Source: Tetranychus cinnabarinus (taxonomy: Eukaryota > Arthropoda > Arachnida > Trombidiformes > Tetranychidae). From it: a DNA stretch of 64,000 nucleotides. The stretch covers positions 4,774,001 through 4,838,000 of the forward strand of contig WHVY01000005.1 of NCBI GenBank assembly GCA_022266195.1. The letters are read 5' to 3'. A model generated the notes under the pieces. It did not search any database. It saw nothing but the letters and a program-made list of their open reading frames with translations, and had not been told where the DNA came from. Every line of letters begins with the position of its first letter. Position 1 is the first letter of the stretch. Shown piece by piece: positions 1-12,047 of this stretch. Position numbers and translations under genes: made by a program.

Positions 1-1191
1 GGCCATTATAACGTCTGTGAAAAAGATTTAAACGATTCCATGAAATACTTTGCATTGGGTAAAGTTAATAATTACGAAAAAAATATTGCTGCTGAATTGT
101 TGACGCTACAAGATTTAAAGACTCCTCCAACTGAAGCTGAAAGTGTTGCAAGAAGACTTGTAAACCTGAATCCAGTTAGCGAGCGTATTCATGGAGCTGT
201 TCCGTATCTAAGCTTATCGTATGAAAAAAATAAAGGTCGAATAATAATTACTCAAAATGATATCCAAAAGGGAACCAAGTTGCTTGTCGAAGAACCATTT
301 TGTACATGGTTGGCACCTTTTCTTTACTCTCAATACTGCTTCCGTTGTTTCAATGTGTTGGACAATTACTTTTTTCCTTGTCGCAAATGTGTCCTTGTCC
401 GTTACTGTTCATCAGCCTGTGAAGAGGAAAGCTGGAAATCGTATCATTCATATGAATGCCAATATATATCTTTTCTTCGCTTTTTGGGTGCTGGACATTT
501 TGCTCTTCGATGTTTAAGCGTCGACGGGCTTGATGAATCAATTTCACTTTACCGAAAATCTTTGCAAGATAAGAGAAAAGAGCCAAAGCTTTCCAGGTTA
601 ATAATTCTAGCAATTAAGGCTTGTTTCGATGATTTGTCTTTTCAATTTTGTAATTTTTCTTTTTTATATTTTTGCAGGTCATTTCTCAACAACTATCAAG
701 ATATCTTTACATTAATGTCAAAAGATAATAATTCAGCAATGCTTCCGAAGTTGGCCTTTCTTTCAAAATTTATTGCTCATTTAGCTTGTTCAATGAGACT
801 GGTTCAAGATGGTGCTGTTTTTGATTTATCTTGCTTGCTTCTCAAACAGTTTGGAATTGGATATTTGAATTCATTCTTCATCACAGATCATGGTTATAAT
901 CAATTAAAGCTTCCTGGCACATCGGTTGATGAAGATACTGCGAAAGAGATTGGCATGGGGCTTTACGCTTCAGCTTCTTTAATAAGTCACTCCTGTGATC
1001 CTAACTGTGAAAAGTATTTTATATGTGATAAAATTTTGATTCTTTCGAGAGCTCCAATCGAGAAAGGAGAAGAAATAACCATTTCTTATGGACCAAATGC
1101 TGTTGTCCATAGTTATCATCAGAGACAAGCTTTGTTAGAGAGCACTCATGGTTTCAAGTGTTCCTGTAAATTGTGCCTTAAACACGAATAA
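1..1191 (+). CDS. SET and MYND domain protein, SMYD4-like (5' end outside window)
   Basis: Probable protein lysine methyltransferase of the SMYD family. The frame is open from base 1, so the gene starts upstream; the ATG at 40 is internal. Domains in order: start of the SET domain (GRIIITQNDIQKGTKLLVEE), an inserted MYND zinc finger (CFRC, FPCRKC, YCSSAC, then HSYEC), a helical stretch with the SMYD4-like phrase HFALRCL, the SET core SHSCDPN and GEEITISYG, and a post-SET Cys cluster CSCKLC before the TAA at 1189. An 81-bp GT-AG intron at 597-677 (phase 2) with a pyrimidine-rich end is in frame and stop-free, so it hides inside the open frame; removal joins KLSR to SFLNNYQDIF, which reads like the family. 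The SET motif has Ser where SMYDs normally have Asn (NHSC). SMYD4 is favoured over SMYD1-3 because coding sequence precedes the SET start; the upstream TPR part is not visible. Confidence 0.85.
   Translation, partial: GHYNVCEKDLNDSMKYFALGKVNNYEKNIAAELLTLQDLKTPPTEAESVARRLVNLNPVSERIHGAVPYLSLSYEKNKGRIIITQNDIQKGTKLLVEEPFCTWLAPFLYSQYCFRCFNVLDNYFFPCRKCVLVRYCSSACEEESWKSYHSYECQYISFLRFLGAGHFALRCLSVDGLDESISLYRKSLQDKRKEPKLSRLIILAIKACFDDLSFQFCNFSFLYFCRSFLNNYQDIFTLMSKDNNSAMLPKLAFLSKFIAHLACSMRLVQDGAVFDLSCLLLKQFGIGYLNSFFITDHGYNQLKLPGTSVDEDTAKEIGMGLYASASLISHSCDPNCEKYFICDKILILSRAPIEKGEEITISYGPNAVVHSYHQRQALLESTHGFKCSCKLCLKHE
597..677 (+). other. In-frame 81-bp intron in the SMYD4-like gene
   Basis: The segment begins GTTAAT after TTTCCAG and ends TTTTTGCAG after a T-rich run. 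It is 27 codons long without a stop, so an ORF caller reads through it. The encoded stretch (IILAIKACFDDLSFQF and on) is unlike SMYD proteins, whereas the spliced join is. The intron is inferred; retention would insert 27 residues between the MYND finger and the SET core. Confidence 0.75.
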
Positions 1192-2021
1192 TAAGCAAAA
1201 TTTATCTGACTAGCTTCGAGAACCAAAAAGGCTAATTTTAACTGGATTGTATTTTTTTCGAAAGCTTGAGACAGATTTTTTTCACTACTTTTGAATATGA
1301 TAATAGTTTTGCAAAATAACGCTTCCAATAGCCGTTACTTTATTCCACAGCTGTAATGGCCTTCATTATTATACTCATTATTTTTCATCTTTGTATGCAT
1401 TAAACGATTAAATAACTATAATTTATAATATCTCTCATTTCTATTTTATCTTGAAAATCCAAAATACAATTCACTGGCTGGATATCATGTAAAATTCATG
1501 CAAGATCGTTAGTCACTCATTTTCATAGGCATAATTCCTTGAATGTTCAATAAGCGAATCAAACATTATCTTTTTGATGTCGAGGAATTGATGTTGTTTT
1601 CGTATTGACTTCATCTCGGTATCTCGTTAAAACAAATCATTATTAGTTTTTCCCAAAACTAAATCATTTAATTGTTATTCAGTTATGAAAGAAAGGCTTT
1701 AGAAATTCGTTCACTAGCAAAGTTGCACTGCGAAAATTATCATGTTTCCAAATACTAAGTCTTCAGAATAATCCAATGCTTCTAATTTTGATTTAACAGC
1801 GTTAACATGTAATTTAATAATCATGATGAAAACCGGGATACTTTAACGTGGTGAATAAATAAAAAAACTATTAGTTGAATAGAAGAGGAGTGAAGTGAAA
1901 ATAAATACAGTTTTACAAAGGGACTGTTAAAGTGTATTTGGTCTTTGAGTTTGATAACTTTCGTTGCCCTGATGGTACACTTGCAATTCAATAAACATCT
2001 AATTAACATAAAGTTAAATTA
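1192..2021. other. Convergent intergenic spacer
   Basis: A+T-rich spacer between the 3' ends of the SMYD4-like gene and STOML2. It should contain both 3' UTRs. No convincing ORF, RNA gene or repeat was seen. Confidence 0.5.
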
Positions 2022-3071
2022 TCATGGTTTTTCATCGTCATCTTCATCGATATCACTGTTATATTCTGCAAGAAAATTATCATCTTTATCCTTTTTGCTT
2101 GTTGATTCCATGTTAACTTGTCTATCGGTAATATTTTTGTAGATTGCCATTGATTGTGCCACTAAACTGCTTACATTTCCAGTATCAGCAGGAAGTATCA
2201 ATGTATTACTCTTTTTGGCTAATTCAGAGAAAGCTTTGACATATTGTTCAGCTACAACCAAAGATGCTGCATTACCACCTTTATTCGCCAAAGCTTTACT
2301 AATCCTTTCCAATGCTGCTGCTTTAGCCGAAGCTACGGCTTGAATTGCTGCCGATTCACCCTGAGCTTTGTTTATCTGCTCTATTCGCTGGGCCTCAGAT
2401 GATAATATTTTAGCTTGTTTCTCTCCCTCAGCTACATTGATCTCTGCCTCTCTTCGTCCCTCTGATTCCAAAACTACAGCTCGTTTTCGTCTTTCTGCTT
2501 CAACTTGCATTGACAAGGCTTCTTGAACCCTTTCTGGTAATTTGATATCACGAATTTCATAACGAAGACAGGTTATTCCCCATGCTAATCCAGCTTTATT
2601 GATAGCTTCTACAATTGCGATATTCAGTGTTTCTCTTTCTTTGAAAACCGTATCCAAAGTTATTTTACCAATCTCCGATCTCATTGTAGTTTGGGCTAGT
2701 TGAGTTATTGCAAATTCTGGATCTTCAACTCCATATGATGCTTTATAAGGATCAACTACTCGCAAGTAAAGAACACCATCAATGGCCAAGGTAACATTAT
2801 CTGACGTAACTGCTGATTGTTTTGGTATGTCAATGGCTATTTCCTTCAAACTTTGAACATATTTGACTCTATCCACAATTGGAATTAAAAAATTTAAACC
2901 TGGCTCACAAATTTGGTGAAATTTTCCCATTCTTTCAACCACCCATGCTTCCTGTTGAGGTACAAAAATTACAACTGTATTCATAGGTAAACTTGACCGA
3001 AATCTAGCTCCATTATAGATTAATGGATACACTGAACGTAAACGAACAAGACTCCTAGGGACAGAGAACAT
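2022..3071 (-). CDS. STOML2: Stomatin-like protein 2, mitochondrial (SPFH/prohibitin domain)
   Basis: A single-exon gene of 349 residues, close to the usual family length. In animals STOML2 is an inner-membrane-associated mitochondrial scaffold that binds prohibitins and cardiolipin and supports respiratory-chain and protease assembly. The Arg-rich N-terminus (RSLVRLRSVYPLIYNGARFR) looks like a mitochondrial presequence. The SPFH core follows from about residue 37 (QEAWVVERMGKFHQICEPGL, then IPKQSAVTSDNVTLAIDGVL and ITQLAQTTMRSEIGKITLD), then the Ala/Glu-rich coiled coil (EAERRKRAVVLESEGRREAE) and the STOML2-type segment LPADTGNVSSLVAQSM. The C-terminus is very acidic (DIDEDDDEKP). The start is the first ATG and opens the presequence. 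It lies tail-to-tail with the SMYD4-like gene. Confidence 0.96.
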   Translation of the reverse strand: MFSVPRSLVRLRSVYPLIYNGARFRSSLPMNTVVIFVPQQEAWVVERMGKFHQICEPGLNFLIPIVDRVKYVQSLKEIAIDIPKQSAVTSDNVTLAIDGVLYLRVVDPYKASYGVEDPEFAITQLAQTTMRSEIGKITLDTVFKERETLNIAIVEAINKAGLAWGITCLRYEIRDIKLPERVQEALSMQVEAERRKRAVVLESEGRREAEINVAEGEKQAKILSSEAQRIEQINKAQGESAAIQAVASAKAAALERISKALANKGGNAASLVVAEQYVKAFSELAKKSNTLILPADTGNVSSLVAQSMAIYKNITDRQVNMESTSKKDKDDNFLAEYNSDIDEDDDEKP

Positions 3072-4258
3072 TATGAAAAATTGATGACCAGAACAGCGCT
3101 CGAAAAAAGATTATAACAAACTTTTTAAAACAATATACTGATGTAACTGATGGATAAAATTGCAACCAAATTTTCAATTAACGGTGAAGTCCAAGTCACA
3201 TGGAAGCACAGCTGATATTTGTTGCTATGGTTAACCTGAAAATAACTTAACCGGTAAAATTGAAATAATTGAAGCTTATTTATTTTCCTTTTTAATTTAA
3301 TTGATTCTAATTCACATCTGACTCTAAATTAACAATATTTATTAATTTATTCAAACACAAATAGACATAAGTTACAGATTTTCAACGCCACACAAACTTG
3401 ATAAAATGTCGCTCATCTTATGTAACCAGTTTAACAAACCCAGCCATTACTGACAACACAAGCGATTGCTCATTTTAATACCTGTTCACCTATTCGTATT
3501 AATTCAAACCATTTGATAATGGTGAGTATTTCATGTGTTCCTCAAGGCTTGTGGCCACCAAATTGGATCCTCTGAAGCTCTACATCAGCTGATTTCAGGC
3601 ATAAATTGTATTTCAACTAAACTCTTTGGGCTGTTATCATGTAGATGCCACCAGTAACCCATCATTTTTGGTATACGAATCCAGACGAACAGTATCTTTT
3701 ATAATTGGATAAAAGTTACTTCAGGTAATAGGGCGCAGGTACTCAGTACATAACAGATTGTTGATCAAGAGCGCAAGTTTTGTACGAAATCAAAATCGAT
3801 CCAACTTGTGGCCTGTTCTTCAAACGTCTCTTTATGCTGTTACAACAAAAACAAGTATAAAAAAAGTGATAATCTTGAGGATTGTTGCAACTCAACTAGA
3901 ACCAATCTTCATATCATTAATAGATCTACCAAAAAAGAGATAAAATAACACTAATATCATCAAAATTATTTATCTTCTGCATTCCAAGCTTAACTAATTC
4001 CTTTCCTGTAAAACTCACTTTGACCAAATTGACCTGTTTCTCTGGCTAAGTGTCCAAACATCTTCAATCCTGTTATAGTCATCAGTGTTCTTCCAATTAC
4101 CATCATCTTAAACCAGCCTCTGTTGGACTAGTCAACTGACAAACCATTTGAAATACAATTAAACCTCAAAAATTGGTTTACAAAAATCATATTTTGTTTC
4201 GCGTTTCCCATTCATCCAATAAACATCAACAACAATAGCAACAACAAAAGGATTCATC
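3072..4258. promoter_or_regulatory. Divergent spacer between STOML2 and the KCTD-like gene
   Basis: About 1.2 kb separates two divergent genes and should carry both promoters. The last 60 bp before the KCTD start are CAA-rich (AACATCAACAACAATAGC), as in many leader sequences. ATG directly followed by GTGAGT lies near 3520, and two overlapping frames are open around 3755-3943, so a small unrecognised gene cannot be excluded; no family was recognised. Confidence 0.4.
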
Positions 4259-4396
4259 ATGAGCAAAATTGTTGATTTAAACGTTGGTGGAGTTTACTAT
4301 TCAACAACATTTGAAACACTCAATCGTGAACCAGATTCACTATTCAACAAACTATTAACCAGTTCTGATTCTTCCAAGATTACAAAAGATTCCCAG
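4259..4396 (+). CDS. KCTD8/12/16-like protein, exon 1 (first half of BTB/T1 domain)
   Basis: Exon 1 encodes 46 residues beginning MSKIVDLNVGGVYYSTTFET and ending TKDSQ, followed by the donor GTAAGA (phase 0). The opening DLNVGG is the first beta strand of the T1-type BTB fold in KCTD proteins, and LNREPDSLF matches the next helix. The rest of the fold, starting GRFFIDRDGHLFRYIL, is encoded 35 kb downstream at 39622. The two parts join without a frame change at a point where KCTD8/12/16 relatives read D-S-K/Q-G-R-F-F. The ATG at 4259 is chosen because family members start close to this strand. Confidence 0.88.
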
Positions 4397-7300
4397 GTAA
4401 GAAGATAATCTTGCTTTTCTTTCCTCTCCACTTGGTAATTATCTCAACCCATTGAATGAACCATTTGAGCGTCTTTTATTGTTGCAACAATCAAAAGCAT
4501 CCCTGTATTCATGGCTATAGCCAGCAAATGAGCTAACAAGAGCACCTTTACAGTAATAATTACCATTACAACTATCATCAAAGACTAATCTGACTATTTC
4601 ATTCTCATTCCAAGTAAACATTTTATAAAGATAATTTCATTTCTGTAAACATTTTCCTTCAACTGTTTCTTGTATTTTCAATCTGGTTTTACATTACTCT
4701 TGATTTTACCTCATGAATTTGAATAAATTGTTGTTTATACAGAAGACAATCAAGTCATTAAAGTTTAATCTTTTTGTCACTTTTATTATTTTACCCAGAA
4801 AATAGATTAATGAAAACTGTGAAACAAGAAACAATTTTGGTGTGAAAATAAATAATTTACTTTTCAATCAACATGAAATATCATAGCATGTAAGATAAAT
4901 GAAATTTTTGCCTTCTTTTCAGATACAACTTCCTTTAGGCTGTCAAGCTATACAAGCAATCTTATTGATTCAAAAATGAAACGGTTATTTGGTTTTCACG
5001 ATTACTTGCCCTTAGGTAGAGCTAATCACTTGCTTATTTGTAAACAGTCAACATGATAAAGGAAACCTCAGGTAGTTTTCAATTACATTAAATGATAATT
5101 CATCATCTATTCAATCGATAACACACAAGAATGGAAACCAATCTAAACAAATGTTCAATAAGGTAACATCTGATTTCAACAATGAATCCCTGTCAATATT
5201 GCTAAATCAATTTTTGGTCAAACCAAATCAAAATTACATCCAACCAAATTTTTCACCAACAATCAGAATTAAATATTTTATTTACATTTCTTGCTTGTAT
5301 TTCATTTCTTGGAATGAAAAAAATAAAAATAAAAAATTGCTTTTCTCTCAACCCAACCTGTTAACATTACAATGGATTTATAGTCGGAGATTTCAGTTCA
5401 TCTGAACACCAGAGAAATCTTTTCACACGAAAATGATCCAAGCTGACCTTTACCATTAGAAAATGTCCAACGAAAGTTTTTTTCGAATAAATATTTCAAT
5501 TCTAAAAGCAAGTCAAACGATCGTCAAAATTAGATTTTCTGGATAAAATTCTTGAAATAAAGTTCCTTAAATTTCTCAACTCATTTCGTGTAAAACAGCA
5601 ATTTAACATAAAAATTTAATGTAAAAATTCCTATTCGAATTCCGTCTTTTTTCAAAATTCTGTATAAAAACTGTAACACTTTCAGAAAGGCTTTAAAGAT
5701 ATCAAAACAAACGATTTTCAATTTGACTTTGACTTCAAATTTTTTGGACCTTTAAATGTCTTGAAATGTCTTTACCAATCTTTGGATTCTTTGTCAGTAA
5801 AAAAGTCGAAAAAATTGTCTAATTCAGAGCTTAGTTAAAACTTGCCTTCGATAAAAATGTACATTTGTTTCAATTTTCAATGCAACTCTTGGCAAACTCA
5901 AGTTATCATAATTGAATGACTTTCCATCGAGATGAACACAGAGTGAAGCGATTGTTTAGTCAATGATTTCAACCATTTATAGAGAGAAACATTTTTCATT
6001 TTAAAAGATTCCATTCGAACGAATTGAGCTTTACACCTGAGAAACCCTGAAATTTACTCTCAGTTTATCATGAACATTTCCCCTTTCAACATCAAACAAT
6101 CCATACTCTTTGATAGATTAGCTGTTAATGCATCTAAAAAAATATAATTACAGCAAACTCTTAACCAACTCTTCAAATCACTTATCTTTTAAACCAACAT
6201 CAATCAAGATCGCATTTAATCAATTTTACAATAAATTGTGTATCCAAATGAGCAACTGATTGATAAAAAAACGATAAAATGAATCGATAGTTTTCAGAGC
6301 TTTCACTCATAATTGTGATTTGTATCCTTCAATTTTCACATTTCATTTATTCCCTGAAAATAAAATATTAATCCATTAATTTTGCCTGTGAATTCATTTT
6401 GTTGGCTTTCTTTACACTCTATTTACCCATTTTACTGATTAATCAAGTTTACTTTGCCATCCAATTTATCTGACAATCTAGTTATAAATTGTTAACCCAA
6501 TTTAAATTGAACTTTAACTTTTTTTCATTAACATTTTAAACTTAATTTTCAACCAATTGATTCACCTCGAATCATCATTTTCACTTCAACTGTTTGTCTA
6601 CCCATTTCAGGTCAACCTCTCAATCCTCTTTTTCCTTGTAATATTACTTTCCAAGGGTTCAGTGAAAACATTTTTATCCATTCAACTCATGAAACCTTTG
6701 GAAATTGGTTAACAAATGAAACTCAATTATCTGTTCATTTACAATTGAACCCAAAATGATCACAGATGAAGTGAACAATATCATCTAAAATTAAGCTTAT
6801 TACAGTTTGTTTTCACTTGTTATTAACTATTGCAACCAGCTAATCAACCCTTCACCATTGACCTAAAAATATTTTCACAGCTCAAGTCACCTGAACGTCA
6901 ACCCTTAAGCTGACTTGTCAACACTTTTCATGTTCAATATCCTTTCGAATCATTTTTTTTCCTTCTCTCTTTGTTTCACCCTGAAATGATACTTAAATGA
7001 GCAACTGACTATCAAGATGTTGATACAGATAATTTCATGTCAACAAAAAAATGGATCCAATTTGTTAACCAGCAAAAGTAATATTTACTTTTACCTGGCT
7101 TTCAACTGCAAGTTTCACCAGTGAATCAAAGTGAACTTTGAAACAAGGAATAACTGAAACAGAATGTTGAATAAAAGAAAACAGAACTTCTTCTTCTTCT
7201 TTTTCCGTCTTTTCCAAACTCTTTTATTCTTTGAACAAAATTCATTGATTCACTTTTTTTGCCAACGCTTTTCATCAATACAAACTGTGAATTGATCAAA

Positions 7301-10300
7301 TTAACAATCCGTTCATTTACTCTTTTCATTTCCAATGTTTCAACTTTTCATTTCATGGTTGATCAAAATCCAGTTTAAACCCAATGAAACCTTTTCCCTT
7401 CAATTTGCCAAATTAACACAAATCCCACTCTAAGCCTTTTCAGTTCACTTCATCTGACAGTTTCAATAATCTCAACAATCCCAATTGAATCAATTAATCA
7501 ACCCTTTTAACCAACCTTTTCATCAATATTCAATTCTGGAAACATCAGTGAAATATATTCCAATGTCGATTCATTAATTCATTGTAACTTTATAATCATT
7601 TAAATACTAAACTAAGAGCCAACCAAGAGCAACGTTTTTGCTACTAAATATAATAGCAAACAAGAATATTGATTTTTTGTCAAAACTCCCTGAAAATTGA
7701 AATAAATTTTACTCCAAACACGCCATTATTCAACTCCCAATCAATGAAACATTTTTACTTCAATTAATTTCAACTTTATTAATATTGTTAAATAGCATAT
7801 TTGATCAACTTTAAAATGTTTACATTCATTTGGTAAAAGAGACAAAACTGCTTGAAGCCTTTTCTCGGTTCAACTATTATCCTTCATGAATTCAATTCCA
7901 ACATTTCTGTCCGAATATTGAATTTGAAAATTCTTAACTGGATTATATCATTGGGTAAACAGAAATAATCAGGAAATAAAGCAATGAGCAAGTTCTGGTT
8001 AACTGAGAGACTCTTGAAGAGAAGTGAAATGTTTTTGATGAACTTTTGCCACACCCGGTATTAATGTGTTTATTCAATGAAATTGATTGAATTGTTATTG
8101 ATGAAAGAATAATTATTATCGTTTCAATCATTAATTCATCAATATTTTCATCAAATGCTTAGAAGCTTATTCATCTTCTAAATCAATATTACTTTTTCTT
8201 TTATCATCACAAGATATTATCTTTCAACTTTGGAATCCATTTCATTGAGTTTTGTTTTAATCTGTTTCATGGAAATCTCATCTTTCACTGGGAAAATGCT
8301 CATGATGTGAAAGTGTAATAGAGGAAAAAAATAAGAAATAATAACCAAGAAAACTGGAAAAGAATGGAAAGAAAAGGAAAAATCTTTCATCTTTTCTTTA
8401 CAAGAAGATGAAGAGAAATGGCTAAATTACTTGAGATGGTCGACAGGGAATGATGCTAAAGTGATAACCAAAATGTTGTTCACTTGTTTTTACCAAACTT
8501 TTCATCTTTACATGTTTACCTTTACACTCTCTGGTGACATTCATAATGTTTTCCCATTTGTCCATCCATTTTCATCTTGAAACATTTATCTTGGCCCTTT
8601 TCATCACAATCACCTTTCCTGAAGCAAATAAAATGCATTTCAAAAGGACGAGACTTGAACCAAGTTTCATCACAAAAAGCAAAAGCTTGCTTCAGTTCAA
8701 CATTAGATTACGTTAGTATATTGTGAATAAAACATGTTTAATTAAAGTCAATAAGTTCAATGAAATTTCAATAAAAGTGAACAAAATTAACTTCCATTTT
8801 CACTTTAAAAAAGTTTAAATGGATTGTTCAAATGAGTATTTTTCGATCATTTGACCTTTGACCTTTAGAGGTCATCTGAAGGTCACTCAAAACTTTTCGA
8901 ACCCTTTTTTGCAACTCTTTCAGAGATTCATCATTATATCACGGATAACTATCGATATATTTGTCGAAACACAAAAAGAGTTTAAAACTCATGAAAATAA
9001 ATTCACTTTGATTTTGGCGAATTCTGACCTAGTCTTACATGACAATAATACAAGTTCAATATTGGATAAAATTTAGTTTCTATGTGAGCCTTTCAATCGA
9101 TCTGCTGGCCACAATTCACGTAATTTGTAAGGTGAGATGTAAAGCAACCATGGCTCAATAACATGAAAAAATGTTCTTTTGATCTCTAAAGATCTTACAA
9201 GGTTGATCTTACAAGATCTTGTTAGTTAAAATTCCCGAAAAAAGACCTTGGATGAGCTCGAGCTTAGTATCAAAAATAAGTCTGAAAATGATGTCGAATG
9301 TTTTCTGACATCAAGGGTTGCTGAGTTATTCCAGAAAATAACTGTTTTTTAGCGCTTACGCCTATGTCTAGACTGTGAGTTACCTCTCAAAGGCAAAGGA
9401 TTTTATCGCCATTCTTTACCAGTCATACCTTGATAAATACTTTTGATTAACGAGTTTAATCTTTTACTGACTCTTAGCCACATAAACATTTCATGTTAGT
9501 CTCTCTTGAAAAGCTATTCAAAATCAATTGAACGAGTTTGTAATTCAAGTCGGATTAGCTTTTAAGTATAATAGTGAACAAGATTGCAACAATTATCAGC
9601 CACTATTAGACATTAACCATTAAATGAATATTTTAAACATGAAAAGACGAATAAAGAAGGTAAATTGAAAAGGTGGAAAGCTTTAACCTGCTAACCAGTG
9701 ATATGTAAACTTGAATTTAAAATTGATTTTTTGTAACTTTTTTCCACCAAACTATCATGAAACTTTTCAAGATTAATTGAATTTGCCCATTTTGTTATTA
9801 TCAGCGACGAAAATAATTGAAACAAAATTGATTTATTCATGTAACTTTGTGACAAACGACAATGAAATAATGGTTTTACCAGACTGAAACGTGTTACATG
9901 ATCAGTAAATTATCTCAATTCCCTTTTCATGTAACTATTATTGTATATTCAATGAACAACCCTTTTTTACAGTCAAAATAATAACTCCTTGCGTGACTTT
10001 GTTTCTTACCTTTTTTTACCTATTTTTTTCTTCTCTTTCCTTTACCCTTTCAAGTCAACAAAGTTTCTTTTTTTCATCTTCTCTGATTGTTTAACCTGAA
10101 ATCAATACAAAGACAGACACAGACAATAATCACAATGAAAAGTTGAGTTTGATTCTCATTAGTTAACTGATTCTTGTTTCGTGTTTTTTGTTCAATAATA
10201 ATAGGTAAACCAATTGATGGTTCATTTGATTCTTGTAATCTTTATCTTATTTCAACTGAATCGTTCAAGGGTTGACTGGAAAGCCTGATCTTGAAATGAC

Positions 10301-12047
10301 ATTTCTGACAAAATGTAATCTTCTCATTAGAGTTGCCACCTTGTAAACAACACTTGTTATGTCTGTTACCATGTTAAACCTTTTTTTGCTTCTTCTACCA
10401 ACAAGCTTGTTCATATTTGCCATTCAAATATAACTGATTGTCAAGACATCAATGAATTATTTCATCAAATACCAAGTACAACATTGTTAATCAATGTTCA
10501 TTTTCTTGGAGCAACATTCTCATCCAATTAACCATCCAAACATCGAGCATGACTTTTCTGCTGAATTTCGACTTTGATACAAATTTTGTTCTTTTTTCAT
10601 TATAAATTGTTCCAAATTGAAAACATCTTTTCATTTACCTTCAAGTTTCAATCTCTTTGGTTGCCTGAAAATTTACTCCAAATTGAACGAAATGCCAACG
10701 AAAAAACATCTTTTTTGTGCTTCTTTTGGTGAATCATTTTTGGAAATTATTTTCAAAACTTTTATCAGATGAGATATTAAATTCAATATTCAATTCTTTT
10801 GTCAATGATTTACATTATAAAAGATTTTCTTTTGTAGAACATTTCAGTTGGATCTTGGTGTAGACTGAATCAGAAATTTATGAATTGAAACTTTTTTTTC
10901 AATCGAAGGCTTTCAAAAGTTTAATAAAATCGTTTAATTTTTGGATTACAAAGTGAACTTATTTTTAGAAAAGTTTGTAAAGCTCAACCTTATTAAAGTT
11001 TTTAATGCTTTTCAATCATTTATAAGTTCGTCTTGATTGCTGTCTGATCGTTAAGACCTTGTTAATGTGCTACAATTTTGTACATTTCAGATGAATTTAT
11101 TCGTAAAGAATCATTGGAACAGCAAACTCACCTTGAAATAGATACTTTTTGTTCAATGGAAAGAAAAGCTTGAGTCAAGTTGTTTCAATCGTTTAATACT
11201 TGCATTCACATTGGTTGAGTTTTGTTCGCTTTTTCATGAAAAAAGTTCATGTCAATCATCATTTGGTTGAGAAGTAGAAAAAAATCAACATAACAAGGAA
11301 ACACATCAACATGGATATTTAACTTTGACAGTTGATTATCAATCTTTAAATGACTCTCATCGAAATTCATTGAAACCATTTTTCCATTTAATTTTTGAAA
11401 CAAAATTTGTTTGTCAAGTGAAAAACGAGGAAAATTGATATTGAAATGAAATTAATGAATTTATTGTAGTGAAATGATTAATGGTGTAAAATGAACAGTG
11501 TTGTATGCTTTCACTTAGAAAATGAAAAGAAGAAAATAAAGTAAAACAAATTGCAGGCTTATCCGATTCATGTCGAGAGATCGATTTAACCCTTTAGTAA
11601 ATGTTGATAAATCGATTGTAAAACTTGTGAAGCTCAAGTTTGATGAGTTTTTCAAGCCAACGAACCAATTTTAATACAATCGTTTTGATGAGTAAATGGT
11701 TCTGAAAGGAAGGATTTACAATGATAAATGTTCAAACTATTTTATTCACTTTATTGGAAAACACAACTTTCGATTGACCAACACTTTGGTGACTGAGGAT
11801 TTAATGATATTGTAATGATTTTATGAGTTTTACCTGATTAATTCAACTTTCTACCTGTTTCACCGAGGCTAAATTTTATGATCAAAATGTCCTTAATTTC
11901 TCGACTCAACTTTACGACTTTACAACTTTGGTCACAATACGTTAACTTTTATGATATAAACGTTGCTCAATCGTTTATCCTATTTCCTCATCATAGCTGA
12001 ATACAGGGCATTTCAGGAGAAGGTTAGAAAATTTTCCTCTTGAGTTG
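4397..12047. other. Intron segment, no gene recognised
   Basis: A+T-rich sequence dominated by short TTCAA, TTTCAT and TTGATT words. Several ORFs of 60-84 codons occur on both strands, but none has a recognisable domain, plausible splice context or poly(A) signal. The one clear local signal is the AGGTCA/TGACCT cluster at 8852-8885. Confidence 0.5.
8852..8885. promoter_or_regulatory. Cluster of four perfect nuclear-receptor half-sites
   Basis: In 34 bp the sequence carries TGACCT, one base, TGACCT, four bases, AGGTCA, five bases, AGGTCA. The first pair is a DR1 on the minus strand, the second a DR5 on the plus strand. AGGTCA is the consensus half-site of RXR/USP, HNF4, COUP-TF/SVP, E75 and related receptors. 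It lies in the KCTD intron about 4.5 kb after exon 1. Binding is inference. Confidence 0.45.

Noticed and set aside
9187..9225. Palindromic AAGATCTTACAAG/CTTACAAGATCTT words
   Set aside because: Too short and without copies elsewhere in the window to call an element.
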